A stretch of DNA of 45,556 bases from Mangrovimicrobium sediminis (GCF_004745945.1 NZ_SRLE01000015.1:1-45556); one strand, 5' to 3'. Shown: positions 1-8,764, counted from the first letter of the stretch. Made by a program: numbers and translations. The notes: generated by a model not told the origin, from the letters alone.

Positions 1-64
1 GTGAGCGTGGCGTGCCCCCACCGCGACTGTGCTTTTGGAGCGAGTGGGGGCACGCCACGCTCAC
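1..64. repeat. Perfect 20-bp inverted repeat at the window edge
   Basis: Bases 1-20 (GTGAGCGTGGCGTGCCCCCA) are the exact reverse complement of 45-64, with a 24-nt loop. There is no T-run, so it does not look like an ordinary intrinsic terminator for either strand. No gene can be assigned to it, and the element may continue to the left of the window. It could be an extragenic palindrome, a recombination site or the 3' structure of an upstream transcript. Confidence 0.7.
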
Positions 65-163
65 GACTGCCTGTTGCCGGTGCAACTCCCACGGTGATCG
101 TCTGCCGATTCAGGGGGATGGGAGGGTTGCCGGGAGACCCGCGGGCGGAGCGCTCTGAAGATC

Positions 164-431
164 GCGCCCCTCCGGGGTGCCCTCAGTCGGTCGGGAGCCT
201 TAAAGCGCTTCGCTGTCTCCCTCCACTCCATCGGCGCGTCTTTTGCGAGCGCCCCACCCGCCCGTCTCCCGGCACTTGCAGCTCGCAATTCCAGACCTTG
301 TGGATCACCCAATGCGAGGCCTGGCAGCGGGGGTGTTGGCCGCGGAAATCACGTCTGGCGCCGAGGGAGAGTCAGGAGACAGCGGAGCGCTTTAAGGCTC
401 CTGACCGACTGAGGGCACCGCGGAGCGGCGC
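164..431. repeat. Long imperfect inverted repeat, arms of about 57 nt
   Basis: Arm 164-220 pairs with arm 375-431. Within the 42-nt core (179-220 against 375-416) I count 40 matches, and the outer 15 nt add two more mismatches. The arms share the segment AGCGCTTTAAGGCTC. A further 10-bp match (334-343 against 441-450) lies on the same scale. The spacer of about 154 nt has no recognisable coding content. Two diverged copies of an extragenic repeat in opposite orientation, or a decayed mobile element, are the likeliest readings. Confidence 0.7.
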
Positions 432-518
432 CGGACTGGAGCGGCCAACAGTCGCGCTGCCGGGCCGTCTGTGGTGAACTGGCCGCATAGCAATCTCGCA
501 GCAAGTTCCATGGTGATC

Positions 519-587
519 GGCCGGAGGCGTCAGCCCTTCCAGGGTGAGTGAGCTTTTCGAACCCTGAAAGGGCTGACGCCTCCGGCC
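519..587. repeat. Near-perfect 27-bp inverted repeat
   Basis: 519-545 and 561-587 are reverse complements with a single mismatch and a 15-nt loop. There is no T-run on either side. It lies 31 nt beyond the A-tract of the ompA terminator, so it could form a second structure behind that terminator or be an independent extragenic palindrome. With the other two repeats it makes 1-600 a gene-free palindrome cluster. Confidence 0.75.
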
Positions 588-617
588 ACGCCCCAAACAA
601 ACCAGCATGTGCAGGGC

Positions 618-649
618 AAAAAAAAAGGCGGGGTAGAAACCCCGCCTTT
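618..649 (-). terminator. Intrinsic terminator of the OmpA-family gene
   Basis: Stem AAAGGCGGGG (624-633) pairs with CCCCGCCTTT (640-649) around a TAGAAA loop. On the minus strand it is followed by a nine-U tract (plus-strand A-run 618-626). It begins 17 nt after the stop codon of the minus-strand porin gene. Confidence 0.9.
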
Positions 650-666
650 CGCACTTCAGACCGAGA

Positions 667-1710
667 TCAGTCTTCGTATTCGACCTCGAGAGTGGCCATC
701 ACGCGACGGTTCTCGGCGCGGCCTTCCGCGCTGGCGTTGTCGGCAACCGGCTGGGTTTCGCCGTAGCCTTTCGGCTCCAGGCGACGACGGTCGATGCCGT
801 ACTGGTTGACCAGTACGTCGACAACGGCGCCGGCGCGGCGCTGGGACAGGGCCATGTTGTAGTCGTCCGGGCCAACGCTGTCGGTGTGGCCTTCGATGTC
901 GACGTACACGTCCTCAAAGCGCTTGAGGAAGGCAGCCAGTTCGCTGATGTCGTTGAAGTACTTCTCCTGGACTACAGAGGAGTCGAAGGCGAAGTTCACC
1001 GTCATCTTGATGGAGGCGACGCGGGTCACCGGCAGCGGGCAGCCGTCGGAGCCTACGCGGGTGCCGGCCGGGGTGCCCGGGCAGCGGTCGTCGACGTCCA
1101 GAACACCGTCGCCGTCTTCGTCGCCGGAGGCGACAGCGCCACCGGACATGGCGGAGGCGGCCATATCGTCTTCGACCTTGCCGAAGTACCAGTTCAGGCC
1201 GACGCTCATCAGCAGGTCGGTGTCGTGGGTGTCGAGGCTGTTCATGCCGCGAGCTTCAAAGCGCATGCCGACGCGCGGAGTGACCATCCAGCGGGCACCG
1301 GCACCGAGGTGCAGGGTGGATTCGCGGGAGTCGTAGGGGTCGGAGTCGAAATCAAGTTTGCCCATACCGAAGGTGACATACGGACGCACCTGCTTGGGTG
1401 CACCGATGTAGCTGCCGGCGTAGAACAGCAGGCCGATCTGGTAGGCTGCCACGTCGACGTCACCGGGGCGCTCGTCGCTGAAACCGGTGTCGTTGTAGGT
1501 GGCCAGCGCTTCGATCGCCAGCAGGTCGTTGAACGCCCACTCGAGGCCGGCAAACGGCGTCGGGTTGTCGTCGAGGTTGCGGGCGCTGTCGAAGTGCCAG
1601 TATCCCACCCCGGCGTTCAGGGTGAGGGGAACTTCGGCGGCAGCGGGCTGGGCGAGGGTCGTCATGGCGAGCCCACAGGCCAGACCGGCAGCGGTAAGGA
1701 ACTTCTTCAT
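667..1710 (-). CDS. OmpA/OprF-family outer membrane protein
   Basis: The 347-residue protein probably anchors the outer membrane to peptidoglycan and may form a small porin. It has a Sec signal peptide (residues 1 to about 25, ending AAAE), then an OmpA-type eight-strand beta-barrel region (about 26-180). An Asp-rich thrombospondin type 3-like linker with DEDGDGVLDVDDRCPG follows (about 195-225). The C-terminal OmpA peptidoglycan-binding domain (about 235-345) carries IEGHTDSVG, LSQRRA and the RRVMATLE end typical of the family. The start is fixed by AAGGAGAT ahead of the ATG. It stands alone on the minus strand with its own terminator and a 117-nt upstream region holding several palindromes. 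OprF-like is the closest description; channel activity is not provable from sequence. Confidence 0.92.
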   Translation of the reverse strand: MKKFLTAAGLACGLAMTTLAQPAAAEVPLTLNAGVGYWHFDSARNLDDNPTPFAGLEWAFNDLLAIEALATYNDTGFSDERPGDVDVAAYQIGLLFYAGSYIGAPKQVRPYVTFGMGKLDFDSDPYDSRESTLHLGAGARWMVTPRVGMRFEARGMNSLDTHDTDLLMSVGLNWYFGKVEDDMAASAMSGGAVASGDEDGDGVLDVDDRCPGTPAGTRVGSDGCPLPVTRVASIKMTVNFAFDSSVVQEKYFNDISELAAFLKRFEDVYVDIEGHTDSVGPDDYNMALSQRRAGAVVDVLVNQYGIDRRRLEPKGYGETQPVADNASAEGRAENRRVMATLEVEYED

Positions 1711-1762
1711 GGTGTTCTATCTCCTTGCGGAACAATGTTCTCTATAAAAAGTAGCACAATAT

Positions 1763-1777
1763 CCTGTCGCCGACAGG
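1763..1777. promoter_or_regulatory. 15-bp palindrome upstream of the OmpA-family gene
   Basis: CCTGTCG-C-CGACAGG is a perfect 7-bp-arm palindrome 53 nt upstream of the porin ATG (minus strand). A one-base centre is more typical of a protein-binding site than an RNA hairpin. The bound factor is unknown. Confidence 0.4.
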
Positions 1778-1798
1778 CGCGCGCGACCCTCCGGGAAA

Positions 1799-1832
1799 GG
1801 TAATTTTACCTGTGGGCACGGGTAATTTTACC
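1799..1832. promoter_or_regulatory. Two tandem GGTAATTTTACC palindromes upstream of the OmpA-family gene
   Basis: Identical 12-mers at 1799-1810 and 1821-1832 each read GGTAA-TT-TTACC. Their centres are 22 bp apart, about two helical turns, so a dimeric regulator could occupy both on one face of the DNA. The second copy includes the hda stop codon. They lie 89-122 nt upstream of the porin start. Confidence 0.45.
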
Positions 1833-2541
1833 AGTCCAGCGCCTGCCTGATGAAAGGTATTGTCAGCGCGCGCTGCTGTGCAAGTGACTGGCGGTCCAGT
1901 TGGTCGAGCAGGGCCAGCAACGGCGCCAGCGCCCGCGGCGCGCGAGCGACAATATACGCGGCGCCCTCGTCGGTCAATTGCAGGCCGCGCCGGCGGGCGC
2001 GAAACTGCAAAATCACCTGTTTTTGCAGGTCGTCGGGCGTCGGCAGGTGGAAGACACCACCCCAGCCCAGGCGCGAGCGCAGGTCCTCGAGGCCACAGTC
2101 CAGGGCGCGCGGCGAGCCGTTGGCGGCGAGCAACAGGCGGCAGCCGGACTCGCGGGCGTGGTTGAAGAAGGCGAACAGCGCCAGCTCCCAGTCGCGCTGC
2201 CCGAGCACCGCCTGCAGGTCGTCCAGCGCCGCCAGGCGCAACTCCCCGGCTCCGGCGAGAACATCCGCGGGAGGATACTCCGCGAGTTCGGCCAGCGGCA
2301 GGTAGACGGCGCCGCCACCGGCGAGGTGACAGCCGGCCTGCAGCAGGTGGCTCTTGCCGGACCCTTCCGCGCCGTGCAGGAAAACGACGGCTTCGCCGGC
2401 GGCGGAACACTGCCCGCGCAGCACGGGCAGCAGCGCTTCGGTCGCTGGTGCGGGGAGGAAATTGTCCAGCGTGGCATCGTCGCGCAGTTGTATCGGCAGC
2501 GGCAATTGCCCGCCGGTGGCGCCCACGCTAATCGCCGCCAT
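1828..2541 (-). CDS. hda: DnaA regulatory inactivator Hda
   Basis: The 237-residue AAA+ protein works with the DNA-loaded sliding clamp to stimulate hydrolysis of DnaA-bound ATP after initiation. The start (MAAISVG) was chosen because the clamp-binding motif QLPLP then falls near residue 12, as in Hda proteins; a longer in-frame reading only overlaps the upstream gene. Walker A reads GAEGSGKS, more canonical than the degenerate version in E. coli Hda. Walker B-like LAALDDLQAV, a sensor region around LLLAANGSP and the lid domain follow. The start overlaps the end of the perM-like gene by 14 nt, so the two are translationally linked. This order beside purM is conserved in Pseudomonas. Confidence 0.92.
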   Translation of the reverse strand: MAAISVGATGGQLPLPIQLRDDATLDNFLPAPATEALLPVLRGQCSAAGEAVVFLHGAEGSGKSHLLQAGCHLAGGGAVYLPLAELAEYPPADVLAGAGELRLAALDDLQAVLGQRDWELALFAFFNHARESGCRLLLAANGSPRALDCGLEDLRSRLGWGGVFHLPTPDDLQKQVILQFRARRRGLQLTDEGAAYIVARAPRALAPLLALLDQLDRQSLAQQRALTIPFIRQALDW

Positions 2542-3628
2542 ACAGGTCGGTAGACTGGTAGTGCTGCACTGCGTGGCGCACAAAGACCATGACGACCGCG
2601 GCCACCGGCAGCGCCAGCAACACGCCGACAAAGCCGGCGATCTGGCCGCCGGCCATCAGCGCGAAAATGACCGCCACCGGGTGCAGGCCGATGCGATCGC
2701 CAACCAGGATCGGCGTGAGCACCATGCTCTCCGCCGCCTGGCCCACGCCGAACACCAGGCCCACCCAGATCAGCGCGCCCCACTCCTGGAACTGCACGTA
2801 GGCGGCGATACACGAGGCGACAATGCCGACCACAAAACCCAGGTAGGGCACGATACTGGCGAGACCGGCGAGCAGGCCGAGCAGCAGGGCGAACTGCACG
2901 CCCACCATCCACAGGCCGACGCTATAGATAACGCTGAGCGCGCACATGACCAGGAACTGTCCGCGCAGGAAGGCACCGACCACCTCGTCGGCCTCGGCGG
3001 TGATGCCCGCGGTGCGCTCCTGCCAGGCCCGCGGCAGCATGTGCAGAGCGCGGTTCATCATCAGGTCCCAGTCGCGCATCAGGTAGAAGGCGACCACCGG
3101 GACCAGCGCCAGGTTGGCCAGGCCGAGCACCAGGCCCATGCCCGACCCTGTCACCTGCTTGAGCACGCCCGCGGTGAGCTTGCCCACGGACTGCCAGTGG
3201 GTGGCGATCTGGTCCGACCAGTCGACCTCGGGCAGCCGGTTTACCGGGATCTGCAGCCGGTTCTGCAACCAGGGCAGCACCGAGGTGGTCAGCCACTCGT
3301 AAATCGCCGGCACCCGCGAGACCAGGGAGTCCAGCTGCTGCAACAGCAGCGGCAACGCGACCAGGAAACCGAGTACGATGATCAGAACGAACAGCAGGAA
3401 TACCAGCACAACCCCGAGCCCGCGGTTGATGCGCGCCCGCTCCAGGCGATCCACCAGCGGGTCCCCGAGGTAGGCGAGCAGGCCGCCGAGCACAAAGGGC
3501 ATGAGGATCGGCTGCAGCAGGTACAGGCCGAGAATCAGCAGCGCCAGCACCACCAGCGCCAGCGGCCAGCGGGTGATGTCCGGCGGCGGCTCGGGCGCGC
3601 CGCCCTGCCCGGGGATTATTTCAGCCAT
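2528..3628 (-). CDS. AI-2E/PerM-family inner membrane transporter
   Basis: The 366-residue polytopic membrane protein belongs to the AI-2E transporter family (PerM, YdgG/TqsA, YhhT). Members export small molecules or ions; substrates are known for only a few. Two or three hydrophobic segments lie in residues 20-100. A soluble amphipathic region covers about 110-185, then LVPVVAFYLMRDWD and a cluster of about five helices through LPVAAVVMVFVRHAV. The charged LMRDWD stretch and the glycine-rich GLLAGLASIVPYLGF are family hallmarks. The start ATG overlaps the preceding DUF2066 gene by 13 nt, and its end overlaps hda. Its position between DUF2066 and hda is conserved in gammaproteobacteria and does not reveal the substrate. 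Confidence 0.88.
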   Translation of the reverse strand: MAEIIPGQGGAPEPPPDITRWPLALVVLALLILGLYLLQPILMPFVLGGLLAYLGDPLVDRLERARINRGLGVVLVFLLFVLIIVLGFLVALPLLLQQLDSLVSRVPAIYEWLTTSVLPWLQNRLQIPVNRLPEVDWSDQIATHWQSVGKLTAGVLKQVTGSGMGLVLGLANLALVPVVAFYLMRDWDLMMNRALHMLPRAWQERTAGITAEADEVVGAFLRGQFLVMCALSVIYSVGLWMVGVQFALLLGLLAGLASIVPYLGFVVGIVASCIAAYVQFQEWGALIWVGLVFGVGQAAESMVLTPILVGDRIGLHPVAVIFALMAGGQIAGFVGVLLALPVAAVVMVFVRHAVQHYQSTDLYGGD

Positions 3629-4653
3629 TGGTACTCCAGTCGCTGGCCGGTCGGGTCCAGCGGTTGCAGGCGCCTGTTGAGTTCGATGATCTGCGCCAGG
3701 CGGTCGGCGTCGGCCAGGGCGGTGAGGGTGAACTCTGTACGCTCGCCATCGATGCTGGCGACGCTGGCGTCGCTGATCAGCTCCAGGCCCTGCAGCCAGT
3801 TCCTGATCGCGGCGTAGTCGGCAAAATCCTGCACGCCGAGGACCACCAGCCGCACCTGGCCGTCGTTCTCGCCGGTCGGTGCCACCGCGTAGCGCGCGGC
3901 CATATCCTCGGCAACCAGGCCGACACCGCCGGCGAAGAAGTCGGGCGGGGTGGGCGCATCCAGGCTGCGGTCGCGGCGCTCGAGACCGCTCAGGTAGTTC
4001 CAGTCACCCAGCCACTTGCCGTTGGACACTTCGACGGCGCGGCCGACCAGTACGTCCGCAAGAGCGTAGCGGGCGGAGGCGGCGAGCACGGCGTCCATGT
4101 CCTGCGCCCAGATGTCCTCGAGCCCCAGGGCAGTGGCGTCGCCGAGATCGAACAGCGGGAACTGCGCCGGCACTCCGCGGCGCTGGAACGCGTCCAGCAG
4201 TTCGGCGGCGAGTTCCGGGGTGTCCGCGGGGTTGACGAAGCGCCGCTCCCCCGCCGACTCCACCGCCGCCCAGACCAGGACCCGCGGCCGGTTGGCGGTC
4301 CACAGGGGCAGCCCCGCTGCGGCCAGCAGGCGCGATACGTAACCGCTGTCGAATTCGAAGCGGGCGCTGAGTCCGGTGTCGGCGTTGTCGTCGCGGCGAA
4401 ACGAAAATTTCTGCACCTGTTTGCGCGCACCCGCCAGCGCCTCGCGCACCGTCGGGTCGTCCAGGGCCGCCGGACTACCCGAGACCTTGACGATCACCTC
4501 GGACAGCGCTTCGCGCGCGCCGGCGGCCAGCGCCGCCTCGCCCTGGTCGCTCACCGCGACGCTTGCGGCGTACAGTCCCGGCACGACATCGGCGCGCACC
4601 GGCAGCGCCAGCGACAGCACCAGCGCGAGTAGAATCGGGAATAGCCTGGCCAC
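3616..4653 (-). CDS. DUF2066 family exported protein
   Basis: DUF2066 proteins are periplasmic or envelope proteins of unknown function that sit beside purM in many gammaproteobacteria. I chose the GTG at 4653 because it gives a compact signal peptide ([20 protein letters not shown]) and is preceded by GGGGGGA at suitable spacing. An ATG at 4683 would add ten residues ahead of the signal and has no clear ribosome binding site. The mature protein starts near [11 protein letters not shown] and contains the family-typical [14 protein letters not shown] segment. It is the first gene of the DUF2066-perM-hda unit and runs divergently from purM. Function is unassigned. Confidence 0.85.
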   Translation of the reverse strand: MARLFPILLALVLSLALPVRADVVPGLYAASVAVSDQGEAALAAGAREALSEVIVKVSGSPAALDDPTVREALAGARKQVQKFSFRRDDNADTGLSARFEFDSGYVSRLLAAAGLPLWTANRPRVLVWAAVESAGERRFVNPADTPELAAELLDAFQRRGVPAQFPLFDLGDATALGLEDIWAQDMDAVLAASARYALADVLVGRAVEVSNGKWLGDWNYLSGLERRDRSLDAPTPPDFFAGGVGLVAEDMAARYAVAPTGENDGQVRLVVLGVQDFADYAAIRNWLQGLELISDASVASIDGERTEFTLTALADADRLAQIIELNRRLQPLDPTGQRLEYQWLK

Positions 4654-4751
4654 AAGGGGTCCCCCCACCGAGAAGGGCCACATTGTAGCAGTCACTTTGC
4701 GATGGGGGCACGCGGGCATTATTCACGGGTGCGCACCCCGGCCAGCCAAGA

Positions 4752-4763
4752 TAAAATGGCGCC
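4752..4763 (+). promoter_or_regulatory. Putative purM -10 element with GC-rich discriminator
   Basis: TAAAAT (4752-4757) is followed directly by GGCGCC, 38 nt upstream of the purM start. No convincing -35 box is visible at 16-18 nt spacing. The layout matches the -10 regions ahead of mrp and metG in this window. Confidence 0.45.
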
Positions 4764-4794
4764 CCTCAACCAGCACCAGCGCGGAACCATGCCG

Positions 4795-5835
4795 ATGACC
4801 GATCCAGCCAAACCCGAATCCCTGAGCTATCGCGACGCGGGTGTCGACATCGACGCCGGCAATGCACTGGTCGAGCGCATCAAGGGTGTCTCGCGGCGCA
4901 CCGCACGCCCCGAAGTGCTCGGCGGCCTGGGCGGCTTCGGCGCGCTGTGCGCGATCCCACCGGGCTACCGCGAACCGATCCTGGTCTCCGGCACCGATGG
5001 CGTGGGCACCAAGCTGCGCCTGGCCATGGACCTGGGCAAGCACGACACCATCGGCATCGACCTGGTGGCCATGTGTGTCAACGACCTGGTGGTGGCCGGC
5101 GCCGAGCCGCTGTTCTTCCTCGACTACTACGCCACCGGCGCGCTGAACGTGGATACCGCCGCCGCAGTGGTCGAGGGCATCGGCCACGGCTGCGAGCTGG
5201 CCGGCTGCGCGCTGGTCGGCGGCGAGACCGCGGAAATGCCGGGCATGTACGAGGGCGAGGACTACGACCTCGCCGGCTTCTGTGTCGGCGTGGTGGAAAA
5301 ATCCGCCATTATCGACGGCAGCAAGGTGGCCACCGGCGACGTTCTTCTGGGCATCGCCAGCAGCGGGCCGCACTCCAACGGCTACTCGCTGGTGCGCAAG
5401 ATCATCGAGGTCAGCGGCGCCGACCTTTCCCAGCCCTTCGCCGGCGGCACCCTGGGCGAAGCGCTGCTCGCGCCCACGGAAATTTACGTAAAACCCCTGC
5501 TGCAACTGATCTCGGAGCTCGAGGTCAAGGCCCTGTGCCACATTACCGGCGGCGGCCTGCTCGAGAACCTGCCGCGGGTGCTGCCCGCCGGCGCCAGCGC
5601 ACAGATCGACACCGGCAGCTGGGACTGGCCCGAGGTGTTCCAGTGGCTGCAGGCCCAGGGCAATGTCGAGACCCGCGAGATGTACCGCACCTTCAACTGC
5701 GGCGTCGGCATGGTCGTGTGTCTCGCACCGGAACAGGCGCAGCGCGCGATTGAACTGCTCGCCGAGTCGGGCTTGAAAGCCTGGCAACTGGGCGCGATCG
5801 CCGCCGGTGACGGCGAGGTCGCATTGCAATCGTGA
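4795..5835 (+). CDS. purM: Phosphoribosylformylglycinamidine cyclo-ligase (AIR synthetase)
   Basis: PurM closes the imidazole ring in purine synthesis, converting FGAM and ATP to AIR in the cytoplasm. The 346-residue length matches the family. Diagnostic segments are [13 protein letters not shown] near the N-terminus, the nucleotide-binding [39 protein letters not shown] and [16 protein letters not shown]. The start could be the ATG at 4795 or one two codons upstream at 4789; 4795 gives better spacing to GCGGAA. Longer in-frame starts run into the promoter region. The stop overlaps the purN start (GTGA), so the pair is translationally coupled. Confidence 0.96.
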   Translation: MTDPAKPESLSYRDAGVDIDAGNALVERIKGVSRRTARPEVLGGLGGFGALCAIPPGYREPILVSGTDGVGTKLRLAMDLGKHDTIGIDLVAMCVNDLVVAGAEPLFFLDYYATGALNVDTAAAVVEGIGHGCELAGCALVGGETAEMPGMYEGEDYDLAGFCVGVVEKSAIIDGSKVATGDVLLGIASSGPHSNGYSLVRKIIEVSGADLSQPFAGGTLGEALLAPTEIYVKPLLQLISELEVKALCHITGGGLLENLPRVLPAGASAQIDTGSWDWPEVFQWLQAQGNVETREMYRTFNCGVGMVVCLAPEQAQRAIELLAESGLKAWQLGAIAAGDGEVALQS

Positions 5836-6497
5836 GCGTCGCGGCCCGCCCCCGGCTGGCGATCCTGATCTCCGGCCGCGGCTCCAACATGCTGTCGTTC
5901 ATCCGCGCCTGCGAGGCGGGAGAGCTGGATGCGGAAATTGCAGTCGTGCTCAGCAACCGCCCGGACGCCGCCGGCCTGCGCAGTGCCGCCGATGCCGGCA
6001 TCGCCACGCGCTGTGTCGATCACCGCGAGTTCCCCGATCGCGAATCCTTCGACCGGGCGCTGGTCGAGACCCTGCAGCCATTCACCCCGGACGCGGTCAT
6101 CCTCGCCGGCTTCATGCGTATTCTCACGCCGGCATTTATCACCCCCTTCGCCGGCAAACTGTTGAACATCCACCCCTCCCTGCTGCCCAAGTACCCCGGG
6201 CTGCATACCCACCAGCGCGCCCTGGACGCCGGGGACAGCGAAGCCGGGGTGACCGTGCACTTCGTCACACCGGAACTGGACGGCGGCCCGCCCATCCTGC
6301 AAGCCCGCGTACCGATCGAACCCGGCGATAGCGCGGAGCAACTCGCGGCGCGGGTGCTGGAACGCGAGCACGTGATCTACCCGATCGCCGCGCGCTGGCT
6401 GCTGCAGGGACGTTTGCGACTTGATGAGAAGGGGGCGTTACTGGATGGCGAGCGTATTCCGGCCACCGGCATCGACTATGACCAGGCCGTGCACTAG
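5832..6497 (+). CDS. purN: Phosphoribosylglycinamide formyltransferase 1
   Basis: PurN transfers a formyl group from 10-formyltetrahydrofolate to GAR, an earlier step of the same purine pathway as PurM. The start is GTG within the purM stop (GTGA overlap). Family signatures are [10 protein letters not shown] at the N-terminus, AGFMRIL, and the catalytic trio Asn112 and His114 (in NIHPSLLP) and Asp150 (in ELDGGP). The 221 residues fit the usual 200-220. It overlaps the following DUF3108 gene by 20 nt. Confidence 0.96.
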   Translation: MSVAARPRLAILISGRGSNMLSFIRACEAGELDAEIAVVLSNRPDAAGLRSAADAGIATRCVDHREFPDRESFDRALVETLQPFTPDAVILAGFMRILTPAFITPFAGKLLNIHPSLLPKYPGLHTHQRALDAGDSEAGVTVHFVTPELDGGPPILQARVPIEPGDSAEQLAARVLEREHVIYPIAARWLLQGRLRLDEKGALLDGERIPATGIDYDQAVH

Positions 6498-7230
6498 GGC
6501 GCTGCAAGCGCTACTGCTTGGCGTCGCGCTGGTCCCCGGCCTGCTCTGGGCAAACCCGGCCGCGACACCATTGCAGCCCTATTCCGCCGAATACAAGACC
6601 ATGGCCCATGGCATGGAGTTGACCCTGCAGCGCCAGCTGGAAAGCAATGCCGATGGCAGCTACACCCTGACCAACGGGGGCAAGATCATGGTGGTGGGCT
6701 TTCACGAGGTCAGCGTGTTCCGTGTTGACGGGACCGAGGTGGTGCCGCGCTCTTATGTCTACCAGGGGTCAGGGCTGATCAACCGTCGTCGCGAAGTGCA
6801 TTTCACGCAGGGCGCGGACACCCTGCGCAGCCTGTACAAGGGCAAGTGGTACGAGCTGCCCTACACCGAGGGCACCCTGGATCGCATGAGCCAGCTCGAG
6901 CAGGTCCGCCTGCTGCTGTTGAACCGCGATGACCCGCGCGGCGACATCCCCGTACGCGTCGCCGACGCGCGCAAGATCAAGTCCTACGTGCTGGAGTTCG
7001 TGGCCGAGGAAACCCTGGATACGCCGCTGGGCGCGCTGCGCACCCTGCACTTTCGCCGCGAGCACGACAACCCGGAACGCAAGTCGGACATGTGGCTGGC
7101 GCCGGAACTGGACTACCTGATGGTGCGCACCGTGCACATCGAGGACGGCAACCCGGTGGAGATGATCCTGACCAGCGCCAGCCTGGGAGACCCGGCGCAG
7201 GACGCCGGCCAGGCCGCCACCGGGCGTTGA
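6478..7230 (+). CDS. DUF3108 domain exported protein
   Basis: The predicted 250-residue protein has an N-terminal signal sequence (about residues 6-25, ending LLWANPA) and one DUF3108 domain. The domain includes PYSAEYKT near its start, a GLINRRREVHF segment and WLAPELDYLMVRTVHIEDG near its end. DUF3108 proteins are periplasmic or outer-membrane-associated beta-rich proteins of unknown role. The ATG at 6478 was preferred to upstream in-frame starts because the signal peptide follows immediately. It overlaps purN by 20 nt, an arrangement also seen in Pseudomonas, but co-transcription does not imply a purine role. It ends 4 nt from the convergent dcd gene with no obvious terminator between them. 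Confidence 0.85.
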   Translation: MTRPCTRALQALLLGVALVPGLLWANPAATPLQPYSAEYKTMAHGMELTLQRQLESNADGSYTLTNGGKIMVVGFHEVSVFRVDGTEVVPRSYVYQGSGLINRRREVHFTQGADTLRSLYKGKWYELPYTEGTLDRMSQLEQVRLLLLNRDDPRGDIPVRVADARKIKSYVLEFVAEETLDTPLGALRTLHFRREHDNPERKSDMWLAPELDYLMVRTVHIEDGNPVEMILTSASLGDPAQDAGQAATGR

Positions 7231-7234
7231 GGGA

Positions 7235-7804
7235 TCAGGCCCGGGGCAGCGTGACCCCGGTCTGGCCCTGGTACTTGCCGCCGCGGTCCTTGTAGCTCAC
7301 CTCGCAGACCTCATCGGACTCGAAGAACAGCATCTGCGCCACACCCTCATTGGCGTAGATCTTCGCCGGCAGCGTGGTGGTATTGGAAAATTCCAGGGTC
7401 ACATGCCCCTCCCACTCCGGCTCCAGCGGCGTGACGTTGACGATGATGCCGCAGCGCGCGTAGGTGGATTTGCCCAGGCAGATGGTCAGCACGTTGCGCG
7501 GAATACGGAAATACTCCACGGTGCGCGCCAGGGCGAAGGAGTTGGGCGGAATGACACAGACGTCGCTGGTCACGTCGACGAAGCTGCCCTCGTCGAAGCC
7601 CTTCGGGTCCACCGTCGCCGAGTTGATGTTGGTGAACACCTTGAACTCGTTCGAGCAGCGCACGTCGTAGCCGTAGCTCGAGGTGCCGTAGGAGATCAGG
7701 CGCTGGCCGCTGGCGTCGGCGCGTACCTGGCCGGCCTCGAACGGCTCGATCATGCCGTGTTCCTGCGCCATGCGGCGAATCCACTTGTCTGACTTGATGC
7801 TCAC
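7235..7804 (-). CDS. dcd: dCTP deaminase
   Basis: Dcd deaminates dCTP to dUTP and so supplies the precursor of dTMP. The 189-residue protein starts at a GTG ([10 protein letters not shown]) preceded by GAAGGA. Key features are SSYGYDVRC near residue 40, [10 protein letters not shown], and VTLEFSNTT, whose glutamate matches the catalytic residue of the family. The C-terminus ([14 protein letters not shown]) is the trimer-tail type. It lies 17 nt downstream of mrp on the same strand, probably in one transcript. Confidence 0.96.
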   Translation of the reverse strand: MSIKSDKWIRRMAQEHGMIEPFEAGQVRADASGQRLISYGTSSYGYDVRCSNEFKVFTNINSATVDPKGFDEGSFVDVTSDVCVIPPNSFALARTVEYFRIPRNVLTICLGKSTYARCGIIVNVTPLEPEWEGHVTLEFSNTTTLPAKIYANEGVAQMLFFESDEVCEVSYKDRGGKYQGQTGVTLPRA

Positions 7805-7821
7805 GCTGGTCCTTCCGTCGT

Positions 7822-8637
7822 TCAGTCGTCGGTAATCTTGATATCGGGAAACTGGCGCACCGCGCCCTTGTCGTCGCCGGCCAGGCGCTCGCGCACCGCG
7901 CGCGCGATAGCCATGAAGGCCTGGGCCGCGGCCGACTCCGGCGCCGCGACCACGGTGGGCGTACCGGCGTCGCCCTGCTCGCGAATCCCGCGCTCCAGGG
8001 GCAGTCTGCCGAGCAGCGGTACGCCGTATTCCTGCGCGATGCGCTCCGCGCCGGCCTGGCCGAAGATGTACTCCTGGTGGCCGCAGCTGCTGCACACGTG
8101 CATGGCCATGTTCTCCACCACGCCGAGCACCGGCACGTCCACCTTGTGGAACATCTCGATACCCTTCTGGGCGTCGAGCAGGGCGATGTCCTGGGGCGTG
8201 GTGACGATCACCGCGCCGGCCACCTGCGCCTTCTGCGCCAGGGTCAGCTGCACGTCGCCGGTACCCGGGGGCATGTCGATGACCAGGTAATCCAGCGGCC
8301 CCCACAGGGTCTGCTCGAGCATCTGCGCCAGGGCGCCGCCGGCCATCGGGCCGCGCCACACCATGGGCGTGCGCTCGGTGACCAGGTAGCCCATGGACAT
8401 GGTCTTCAGGCCCTGCGCCTTCACCGGCAGCAGGAACTGGCCGCCCTGCTGCTCCGGGCGCACGTCCTCGCCGACTCCGAGCATGAGCTGCTGGCTGGGG
8501 CCGTAGATGTCCGCATCCAGCAGGCCGACCTCGGCACCCAGAGCACGCAGGGCCAGGGCGAGGTTGGCGGCGACGGTAGATTTGCCCACGCCGCCCTTGC
8601 CGGAGGCGACGGCGATGATGTGCTTGATCTCGTTCAT
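7822..8637 (-). CDS. Short Mrp/ApbC-type P-loop iron-sulfur carrier ATPase
   Basis: Mrp/ApbC proteins bind ATP and a bridging 4Fe-4S cluster and deliver clusters to apo-proteins. The 271-residue protein starts almost at the deviant Walker A motif ([11 protein letters not shown]), so it lacks the N-terminal MIP18/DUF59 domain found in many homologues. [13 protein letters not shown], the Mrp signature [10 protein letters not shown] and the CSSCG cysteine pair for the shared cluster are present. The ATG at 8637 has a poor ribosome binding site; a longer upstream frame exists but has no recognisable domain and crosses the promoter. It is divergent from metG and co-directional with dcd, as in Pseudomonas. 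Confidence 0.92.
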   Translation of the reverse strand: MNEIKHIIAVASGKGGVGKSTVAANLALALRALGAEVGLLDADIYGPSQQLMLGVGEDVRPEQQGGQFLLPVKAQGLKTMSMGYLVTERTPMVWRGPMAGGALAQMLEQTLWGPLDYLVIDMPPGTGDVQLTLAQKAQVAGAVIVTTPQDIALLDAQKGIEMFHKVDVPVLGVVENMAMHVCSSCGHQEYIFGQAGAERIAQEYGVPLLGRLPLERGIREQGDAGTPTVVAAPESAAAQAFMAIARAVRERLAGDDKGAVRQFPDIKITDD

Positions 8638-8674
8638 AGGTGCTAAGGCGCTGGGACCACAGGCGGAAAAGGGC

Positions 8675-8684
8675 GCTAGTATAA
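8675..8684 (-). promoter_or_regulatory. Putative mrp-dcd -10 element
   Basis: On the minus strand TATACT (plus 8679-8684) is followed by AGCGCCC, about 42 nt ahead of the mrp ATG. No strong -35 hexamer is visible. The GC-rich discriminator resembles those of purM and metG. Confidence 0.45.
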
Positions 8685-8764
8685 GATTCCTGCGCGGCCA
8701 CAACCACCCCCGCCGCCGGCGCCCGCCGCGGACCGCTGCACAGCAGGGCCGGCGCCCCGTGCGC

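Noticed and set aside
1-654. Short open frames on both strands in the first 650 bases
   Set aside because: They cross the inverted repeats, lack ribosome binding sites and show no protein similarity; the region is better read as non-coding.
2354-3817. 487-codon plus-strand open frame across hda, perM-like and DUF2066 genes
   Set aside because: It spans three real genes on the opposite strand and is dominated by His, Gln and Arg, a usual shadow composition.
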